Origin: Bacteroidota bacterium | Lineage (GTDB): Bacteria; Bacteroidota; Bacteroidia; CAILMK01; JAAYUY01 | NCBI GenBank assembly: GCA_016776505.1 | Contig: JADHTG010000026.1 | Coordinates: 1 to 39,169, forward strand | Length of the DNA stretch: 39,169 nt | Direction of reading: 5' to 3' | Shown here: piece by piece, positions 17,717 through 24,900 of the stretch | Position numbering within the stretch: the first letter of the stretch is position 1 | How the letters are laid out: every line of letters begins with the position of its first letter | Position numbers and translations under genes: made by a program | Notes under the pieces: generated by a model | Database searches by the model: none | The model's input: the letters and a program-made list of their open reading frames with translations, nothing else | Told to the model about the DNA's origin: nothing

Positions 17717-17724
17717 TATTTTTG
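17717..17724 (+). promoter_or_regulatory. -7 element upstream of the OB-fold-like lipoprotein
   Basis: TATTTTTG matches TAnnTTTG and ends 37 nt before the ATG at 17762. The -33 half is not recognisable. Confidence 0.35.
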
Positions 17725-17761
17725 CGCGAAAACTTAAATACTAAATCTAATTAATAATCTT

Positions 17762-18433
17762 ATGAGAAATCTATTATTTGTATTCCTTGCTTCCGCATTG
17801 TTTGTGTCCTGTGGAAATAAAAACACTAAAGATGCTATTAGCGAGCTTGATATCAATACGTTTAGCGATGAAGCTGCCAATTACGTTGATCAAAACATAA
17901 GCATTACAGGAACCTGTGTTCATGTGTGCAGGCATGGAGGGAAAAAAATGCACCTGATTGGTGACAATGATGAGAAAAAACTGGTTGTATTTGCGGGGGA
18001 AGGCCTAAGTGAATTTCCGATGGAACTGGAAGGCGAAGTGCTTAAGGTTACTGGTAAAGTGGTGGAAGAACAAATCACAGAAGAAACTATATTGGAATGG
18101 GAAGCAGAAGATGCCCAGAAAAATGCAGAAGCTGAAGCTGAGCTTACTGAAGAAGATGCCGAAATTGAAGTGGATGTGGTGGATGGAGAAAATGTGGAGG
18201 TAATAGCGGAAGATGCAGACCTGGTAGAAAAAGACGAAATAGATACAGATATTCCACTTGAAGCAGACCTGGATGATGTGGAGGTTAAGGAAGTGGAAAC
18301 AGAAGAAAGTCACGCATGCTCAGAGGACAATGGAGATCCTTACGCAAATTACAGGCAACAGATAGCTGAAAGCAAGGACGGTATACTGCGGCTATATTTT
18401 ATCGAAGTAAGCTCTTTCGAGAAAGTGAAATAA
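17762..18433 (+). CDS. Lipoprotein with Cys/His-rich OB-fold-like domain and acidic insert
   Basis: This is a 223-residue lipoprotein with lipobox LFVSC|G (Cys ~17). Residues ~30-115 form a small beta domain: 'Y-V-D-Q-N-I-S-I-T-G', then TCVHVCRHGGKKMHLIG and 'V-L-K-V-T-G-K-V-V-E-E'. This pattern resembles OB-fold (tRNA_anti-like) domains, with a C-x3-C-x-H-G-G-x3-H cluster that could bind metal or haem. Residues ~115-190 are an Asp/Glu-rich insert. The C-terminal segment (HACSEDNGDPYANYRQQIAE, then RLYFIEVSSFE) returns to a folded pattern. From memory, similar lipoproteins in Bacteroidota sit beside PepSY membrane proteins, as here (next gene, same strand, 223 bp away). A role in envelope metal or haem handling is inferred. 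Confidence 0.75.
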   Translation: MRNLLFVFLASALFVSCGNKNTKDAISELDINTFSDEAANYVDQNISITGTCVHVCRHGGKKMHLIGDNDEKKLVVFAGEGLSEFPMELEGEVLKVTGKVVEEQITEETILEWEAEDAQKNAEAEAELTEEDAEIEVDVVDGENVEVIAEDADLVEKDEIDTDIPLEADLDDVEVKEVETEESHACSEDNGDPYANYRQQIAESKDGILRLYFIEVSSFEKVK

Positions 18434-18656
18434 TCCCTTTTATTTGCAATCAAAAGAGGCTGGAACTAAAGTCAGACACTTATAAAACAGTCGTCATTCC
18501 TGCGCTTGTCAGCTTGAAGGATTAATTGACAAAATTCTCCCGATCAACATTTTGTCTAAAGCTGAATTCATCGCTTACAGCTTGCATCCGGGAAACAATT
18601 AAAAAAACGACAATTAGGAGAACACTGTATACCACCTTTATATTAATTGTTACACT

Positions 18657-19214
18657 ATGAAGTTTAAATGGAGAAAATGGAACCGGGCTACCCATCGTGA
18701 TTTGGGCTATTTCTTTGTAGGAATGATCATCATCTACTCCGTTTCAGGGATCGCGATTAATCATTTGGAAGCCTGGAATCCGAATTATATTATCAAACTG
18801 GAAGATCATGCCATTGAACCCATTCAAAAGGAAGATGTGGATAAAGCGTTTATCGAGAACATGCTTGCTCAATACGATGGAGACCTGAGCTATAAAAATC
18901 ATTATTTTCCCCGTCCGGATTTAATGAAGGTATTTATTAAGGGAGGGATCGTTATTGTGAATATGGATTTAGGATTTGTGACCATTGAAAGAACATCCAA
19001 ACGTCCTTTTTTCAACCAGGTGAACTTCCTTCATTATGATCCGAAAAAGTGGTGGACCTTGTTTTCTGATATATTTGCCGTGGCTTTGGTTTTTATGGCC
19101 ATCTCTGGTTTGTTTATCCTGAAAGGGAAAAATGGTCTTAAATGGAGAGGGACAATACTTACGGTTGCAGGATTGATTTTGCCAATTGTATTCCTGTTGT
19201 TTTTCAGAAAATAA
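18657..19214 (+). CDS. PepSY-associated transmembrane protein
   Basis: This is a 185-residue inner-membrane protein. It begins 'KWNRATHRDLGYFFVGMIII-YSVSGIAINH', the PepSY-associated TM helix signature in which the N-terminal His and the His after the first helix (15-35) are conserved. A periplasmic domain of ~95 residues follows, then 'LHYDPKKWWTLFSDIFAVALV' leading into helix two (137-155) and a third helix (164-183). Large relatives of this family are iron or haem-linked reductases; this is the short form without a flavin domain, so only a linked role in metal uptake is suggested. It probably pairs with the Cys/His lipoprotein upstream. A strong hairpin overlaps its stop codon. Confidence 0.88.
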   Translation: MKFKWRKWNRATHRDLGYFFVGMIIIYSVSGIAINHLEAWNPNYIIKLEDHAIEPIQKEDVDKAFIENMLAQYDGDLSYKNHYFPRPDLMKVFIKGGIVIVNMDLGFVTIERTSKRPFFNQVNFLHYDPKKWWTLFSDIFAVALVFMAISGLFILKGKNGLKWRGTILTVAGLILPIVFLLFFRK

Positions 19215-19240
19215 GGCGAACAATTTACTTTGTTCGCCTT
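19213..19240 (+). terminator. Strong hairpin terminator after the PepSY gene
   Basis: AAGGCGAACA (19213-19222) and TGTTCGCCTT (19231-19240) form a perfect 10-bp stem around an 8-nt loop. The first arm overlaps the TAA stop codon at 19212-19214. No long U-tract follows, so it may act by stem strength or serve both convergent genes. Confidence 0.7.
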
Positions 19241-19296
19241 CACCTCAGCCGGACCTTGCCAGCTATTGAAACAACCTTAATTTTTGATTCCAACCC

Positions 19297-19896
19297 TTAA
19301 ATCTTCACAGTTTCAGAGTACAGCTTATTTCCACTTAGGATATGTATGAAATACTCTCCATGCTCCCAATCCGAGCTGTTAATGCGTATTTTACTGCAAT
19401 CCTTCTGCCCTTTTACCTGGAAAATTTTCAGAAAAGTGCCATCCTCCTTAAAAACATGAACTACACAAACTTTTTTATGAGCTTGTATGCTGATTACATG
19501 ATTTAGTTTATCATGCCTGATTTGGAATTTTTCGCTAACTAATTTGTCTTCGATCTCAAAAAACTGTGTCATGATACTCTTTTCGGTTTCAATAAGACAA
19601 ATGTATTTCCCCGGGACTAATTTTTCCTTTTCAAGCCTGTAGGAATATAGTTTTGCTTTATGCATGCCCTCGTCCAGAACCTTCAGGTACTCACCATTTT
19701 CAGTAAACAGCACCATTCTATAATATGTTTTCTTTAACAGCTTCAAGTTAAAGTTCACTGTAAGATCTTCAACTATCACTTTAACAGATTGAATGGGATT
19801 ATTTCTTTTTGTTTTTTTTGATCCTCCATCAGCATGGCTTTGCAGGCTGAATGTGATGCTTAAAATTACAGCTAAAAGGAATGTGATCTTTCTCAT
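19297..19896 (-). CDS. Secreted beta-rich protein, function unknown
   Basis: This is a 199-residue protein with a signal peptide (MRKITFLLAVILSITFS, cleavage near SHA|DGG). The mature protein opens with a basic, glycine-rich linker (GGSKKTKRNNP), then beta-rich sequence resembling two related halves. Each half has a 'V-x-V-F-x-E-D-G-x-F-L-K' type strand pair: 'MVLFTENGEYLKVLDEG' and 'VVHVFKEDGTFLKIFQVKG'. The end (YFIHILSGNKLYSETVKI) resembles a T9SS sorting-domain end, but the usual 'YPNP' opening is absent. I chose ATG 19896 because the signal peptide starts there. It is not recognised further. Confidence 0.7.
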   Translation of the reverse strand: MRKITFLLAVILSITFSLQSHADGGSKKTKRNNPIQSVKVIVEDLTVNFNLKLLKKTYYRMVLFTENGEYLKVLDEGMHKAKLYSYRLEKEKLVPGKYICLIETEKSIMTQFFEIEDKLVSEKFQIRHDKLNHVISIQAHKKVCVVHVFKEDGTFLKIFQVKGQKDCSKIRINSSDWEHGEYFIHILSGNKLYSETVKI

Positions 19897-20161
19897 CTGA
19901 TTATATTTTTGTTGTTTCAACCCTAGGACGATTAGAACTTCTATAATGTTACAGATTATTTTCATTCATTAAAATTTCTATCATTACACGAGTTCGATAT
20001 AACAAATTTTATCAATTCATTGATTCTTTGCATTAGAATTTTACTTGATTTCACTAAGAGATAGTTATAAGTAATTGAACGCAAAAACTAATCTAACGAC
20101 CTCTCCTCATGATAATAAAGAGATGTGAATGATTTTAAATATACGGTTTGCTGAATTTTGA
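19897..20161. other. Divergent intergenic region
   Basis: About 265 bp of AT-rich DNA lie between two divergent genes for secreted proteins. I see no ORF, no stable hairpin and no clear full promoter on the minus strand. It ends at the -7 element of the deiodinase-like gene. Confidence 0.4.
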
Positions 20162-20169
20162 TATATTTG
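20162..20169 (+). promoter_or_regulatory. -7 element upstream of the deiodinase-like pair
   Basis: TATATTTG matches TAnnTTTG and ends 24 nt before the ATG at 20194. No good -33 TTTG at 19-21 nt spacing is present. Confidence 0.4.
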
Positions 20170-20193
20170 TATGGACATATTTAAATTATAGAT

Positions 20194-21165
20194 ATGAAAT
20201 ACAAAACTTTTATTCTCCTGATAACACCATTTTTTCTTTTCTTTCAGTTACAAGTCACTTCTCAAACACTTAAACCGTCCATTGGTCTGAGTTCATTGCC
20301 CGGTCTGAATGACTCCATTTGTAACATTCCACTCTATCTTGATCCTGATGGAACATTCAATTCCAGTGGTTTACAAGCCGGAGATACCATTCATCACTTT
20401 AAATTATATGATGTAAACAACCAGGGAACCGATATGGCCGATGAACTGCAACAGGGGAAACCCATCTTATTAGTAGCAGGAAGTTATACCTGTCCTGTAT
20501 TCAGGGGTAAGGTAAAAGCAATTGATAATTTAGCAACTGCCTACGGAAGTTCCATTTCAATTTTTATCATTTATGTAATTGAACCCCATCCTGATATCGA
20601 TACGAGTCCGTATTCAGGAACAGTCTGGACCACTTCAGCTAATGTAGCCGCAGGTATATTATACAGGCAACCTATAACTTATGGAGATCGTTTGACAATT
20701 GTTAACGATATGCTGGACAGCATGAATATAACTCACCGGGTACTGATTGATGGCCCCTGCAACAGTTGGTGGCTCACCTTTGGTCCCGCCCCTAATAATG
20801 CTTATTTAATCGATCCAAATGGAATTGTTTTCGCAAAACATGGTTGGTTTAATAAACTTCCTCATAATATGATGTCAGATATGGATAGTTTACTGGCTAT
20901 TACATCAGTTCAGGAGCAAATGATTGAATCCGCTGCTAAAGTATATCCTAATCCAGTCCACGATTACCTGACCTTTGAGTTCAATAAAGCTATCCGGGCT
21001 GATTTGAGATTAACGAACAGCATGGGTAAATTGGTGAGGAGTGTTCAGCTAAATAACACGAATGAATTTAATTTGCAGCTGAATGATCTTCCAAGGGGAA
21101 TTTATTTTTACGAGATCCATGATGCAATAAATAAAACAATTCATGGCAAAGTCTTAATCAGATAA
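20194..21165 (+). CDS. Deiodinase-like thioredoxin-fold protein with T9SS sorting domain
   Basis: This is a 323-residue protein with a signal peptide (end ~24, VTSQ). Residues ~60-235 resemble the iodothyronine deiodinase family of thioredoxin-fold proteins. GSYTCPVF (97-103 region, C100) stands where deiodinases have S-C-T-U-P, so Cys replaces Sec and Tyr98 replaces the usual Cys. After it come 'IYVIEPHPD' (H132) for the family's 'YIEEAH-x2-D', and 'NAYLIDPNGIVFAKHGWF' for the terminal strand pair. Residues ~248-323 are a T9SS sorting domain (VYPNPVHDYLTFEF, MGKLVRS, GIYFYEIHD). It should be a surface or secreted peroxidase/reductase-like enzyme; the substrate is unknown and deiodination is not implied. 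The stop is 1 bp from the next start. Confidence 0.78.
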   Translation: MKYKTFILLITPFFLFFQLQVTSQTLKPSIGLSSLPGLNDSICNIPLYLDPDGTFNSSGLQAGDTIHHFKLYDVNNQGTDMADELQQGKPILLVAGSYTCPVFRGKVKAIDNLATAYGSSISIFIIYVIEPHPDIDTSPYSGTVWTTSANVAAGILYRQPITYGDRLTIVNDMLDSMNITHRVLIDGPCNSWWLTFGPAPNNAYLIDPNGIVFAKHGWFNKLPHNMMSDMDSLLAITSVQEQMIESAAKVYPNPVHDYLTFEFNKAIRADLRLTNSMGKLVRSVQLNNTNEFNLQLNDLPRGIYFYEIHDAINKTIHGKVLIR

Positions 21166-21166
21166 A

Positions 21167-21871
21167 ATGAAAAAGATCTTTTATATACTGTCTTTTCTAC
21201 TGTTTTTATCAACTGTTGTTTTTTCCCAGGTGTTTGAACTTGAATTGTATACGGACACTATTGTCAAAGGAAAGCCAGGCAATGAAATTGAAATCAAGGG
21301 AGAGCTGGTAAACCATACGCAAAGTCCGATCGGGATCACTATTAGCCGTCTTGAAAATAACATACCAGCTAACTGGACAAGCCTGATCTCAACAGACGTA
21401 TGTCTTCCCCATTACATTGATGTGAATAATGTAACTATTCCAGCTCTGTCCAAACAAGAATTTTCATTTCATTTTGTTACATCTGCAGATCATAGCGACA
21501 CGGGAAATGCTTTACTCGAATTCAGGAACTCTGCAGATGCTGAACTTGTTCTGCTTTACAGGTTTTATTGCATAACAGATTCAACCTTTGTCTCAATTAA
21601 TAAATGGCCGGCTAATGAAATAAAAATAACCGCCTACCCGAATCCGAATCAAGGAAGTTTTAATTTGAAGTATAAATCAAATACAGAAGAGGAAGTAAAA
21701 CTATCGATCATCAGTTTAACAGGTGAGGAAATCATGACATATCACCTGTTCAAAGTGCATCCACCTTTTACATTGATCCCAATAAGCTACAGGGGTGATC
21801 CGGGAACTTATTTACTCCTGATATCCACCTTAAAAAAAACATCCTGCCTGCCATTGATCCTTATAGAATAA
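21167..21871 (+). CDS. T9SS-sorted protein paired with the deiodinase-like gene
   Basis: This is a 234-residue protein with a signal peptide (end ~20, VFSQ). Residues ~21-140 form a single beta-sandwich-like domain: 'GNEIEIKGELVNHTQSPIGI', then 'P-A-N-W-T-S-x-I-S-T-D-V-C-L-P' and 'SADHSDTGNALLEFRN'. This looks like an Ig-like domain of the kind that follows 'unsaturated, post-translationally unpaired' text in redox cargo, with cysteines at the CLP and YRFYC positions. Residues ~155-234 are a T9SS sorting domain (AYPNPNQGSFNL). The start at 21167 is 1 bp after the upstream stop, so the two are almost certainly translated from one message and exported by the same route. Confidence 0.75.
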   Translation: MKKIFYILSFLLFLSTVVFSQVFELELYTDTIVKGKPGNEIEIKGELVNHTQSPIGITISRLENNIPANWTSLISTDVCLPHYIDVNNVTIPALSKQEFSFHFVTSADHSDTGNALLEFRNSADAELVLLYRFYCITDSTFVSINKWPANEIKITAYPNPNQGSFNLKYKSNTEEEVKLSIISLTGEEIMTYHLFKVHPPFTLIPISYRGDPGTYLLLISTLKKTSCLPLILIE

Positions 21872-21989
21872 AGGGAAGCTGTCGCAGCAGTCTGTGATGT
21901 CTTCACTCTCCTGACAACTTATTCTTCAGGGATCAGATCTCTATCAATTTGATTCTGAAAGCCTCTTTCCAGGATATTTTACTATGGGA

Positions 21990-24900
21990 CTATTTAGCCA
22001 GGATGAACTTTTTAACAAGGACCCCTTTCTCTGTTGTTATCCGTAGCATGTACATCCCATCCGCTACTTCAGCAAGCGAAAAAGTATGAATTTGCTGTTT
22101 TATATTCATCACCTTTTGAGTGATTATGCATTGACCGAGCGAATTCATAACGCACAATTCAGCAAATTCAGAATCCGGTATATCCAGTAGAACATAGATG
22201 ATATTTTTTGCAGGATTGGGATACAACGTGACAAAATGATCATTTAAATCCTCAAAAATAGAATTGTTGGGCAGCACATTAATATATCTTATCACGGAAT
22301 CTGCCTCATTTCCTGACTGGTCTTTCGCATGATATACCACATTGTAAAATCCTTCTTGTTCGTGTTTTAGATAATCATCATAATAGGAACCACTTACCCA
22401 GATTAATGGATTTTGATCGTAATTATCAGTCACATTAATCAACATTTCTGAGGTATCTGCCGTATGCCAGCGTTTTATGTTGATGATCGGGTTGCCAAGC
22501 ATAGTAATTAAGGGCTTTTCATTGTCATTAACACATACGATAAATTGTATGAATGAAGAGTTGTTGGATGCATCAGTAACTGTATAGCTTAAATCAAAAC
22601 ATCCGATCAATGTGGCCTGTCCGTGTGAAAATTCAGTATAATAGGATCCTGCTTCTACCATAGTGAGATCAATGGCTGCATCATAATTATCACTGAAACT
22701 GATTGTTATTTTGTCAAAAACACTGGTAAATACTTCTATGAATATGCTATCTCCATTATTGAAATTACTCGTAATCTGCGGGGCAGTTCTGTCCAACACA
22801 TAAACTGTGCGTGTTAAGCTGGCATAGTTGCCGCTTGAATCAGTCACTTCATAGAGTATATTATAGACTCCAATTTTAGAAATATTAACAGAACCAGTAA
22901 CAGTTAACACCGGATTTTTGTCATAATTATCAGTATATGTTGCCCCGGAATCTGTGTAAGATGTATTCACCTCGACTGTATCTATGGCTCTGCCCATTAA
23001 TTGAAGATCAGGTGCTTCGGTATCCAGCACATGAACTGTCCTGCTGACGGATGCCTTATTCAGGTTCTTGTCGTAGGCCTTATAGTCGATGGAATAATGC
23101 CCTGTGAATTGCGTATTCAAATTGGAATTTATCTCTATCCTGTCTATGCCACTGCAACTGTCGCTAGCGCTTACACCGGGGTCATGGTAAGTATCAAATA
23201 CATTCACGGTATCCACGGCATTCCCTTTTAAGGAGATGACAGGAGCATTGGATTCAGCTACCACTATTACAGTTCGCGGCTTCGTAGCCTTATTCCCTTT
23301 TGGATCGGTGACGGTGTAATTGATCTGATAAACACCGGGGTAATTTGGATCTATATTATGGGTAACCACGATCTGGTTTGTCATATTTCCAAATAAGAAA
23401 CTGCTGGCAGTGGCGCCCGGATCATTAAATCCATGACATTGCATGATCACCAGTGTATCCGGACCTGTCAGGCTAATTTCAGGAGGAATGGAATACGGTC
23501 TCAGTATTAAGCGGTAATCTTCAAATTCACCATAAAAATTGGGACCACAGGCTGTGTTGGGATAACCGGCAATGCAAACTCCCACTCTCATACGGGTAGA
23601 GCCATAATTATTTACCTTGGGCACACTAAAGGTATCGCTGAAAACCAGGGTGGTGGAGTTTCCCTCCTGCACGACCAGTTCTCCACTATCTTCAAAATCA
23701 CCATCTATATTCCAGTCAATCCATACTTTGCGCGTCATGGCATTATTGGATGAATTCCGGGAAATTTTAATGGTGTATTGCATAAATTCATCCAGGTAGG
23801 TATAATAACTGCCTGCAAAATCAGAATATTTTACTATACCGGAGGAGCTGGTATTGCTGATGCTGGCTAATTCCACTTTGGATATTCCCAGATCATTATT
23901 CAGGTTGTTTACAATGGGAATGCAATAGTCATTTGGCTTGATATAGCATGTTTTAGTCAATGTATCCCGTCCGCTTCCATAGCCGGCCACCAGGGTCACT
24001 GCATAACATCCTGTATCATTAAATGTGATTTTTGGATTCTGAGCATTTGGAAAACCGGAGACTATCGTATACGTGCCTGGTGAAATGGACCACTGCCAAT
24101 AATCCACACAACCCAATGGGTTTAAGGCATTTGCATGACTCAGGTCTGTGAAGCTAACCACATCAATCGTGCGGAAGGGCTTTACATTATCAGCCGTAAA
24201 ATCTGCTGTTGGTGCTGCAGATCCGCCAAGAACAAAAACATTCTTGACAAATGTACTGTCTCCTCCACAATTCATCACATTTAAGGTGACAATGTTAATT
24301 CCTGAGGTGGTGAATGTATAAGTCGGGTTTTTTGCAATAGACTGGGTGAATCCTGTACCATCGAAATTCCAGGCATACCTTAAATCAGCACCCGACGACA
24401 AATTCTGAAAAGTAACAGGAACATCCAGGCAAACGGTGTCAGGACAGCTGAATTTTGCTGATGGCGGAGGTTCTATTGAGGGCGAACCCATCCATTCTCC
24501 AATAAATCCCCTATTCGTCCCGGCTGCATTTGCACTCCACTCAAAATACATATTTCCTGAGTATGATATTAAAGTAGTGTCGAAGGCGGAGTTGGACATA
24601 TTCCCTGTCAGGCCATTGGCTCCATAGCTGCTGACATCCCATAAAGGAGTTCCCTGGTTGTCTGATCCGTCATAAACTCTCAGGTAATCACCCGCACTCA
24701 CCTGAAATTCTGAAAAAGTAAAAAAGAGTGTATCGGTGCAAGGAGTTAATAAGAAATCACAAATAGAGCCGGTCCCGTTGCTGTAATCAGATGCTGGTCC
24801 GCCATCATCATATAAAATCCCCGAAATGGAATTCTGAATTTCCGGTAAAGCATAAAGACACATATATTGAACAGGGATCACATAAATATAATCCTGCTGA

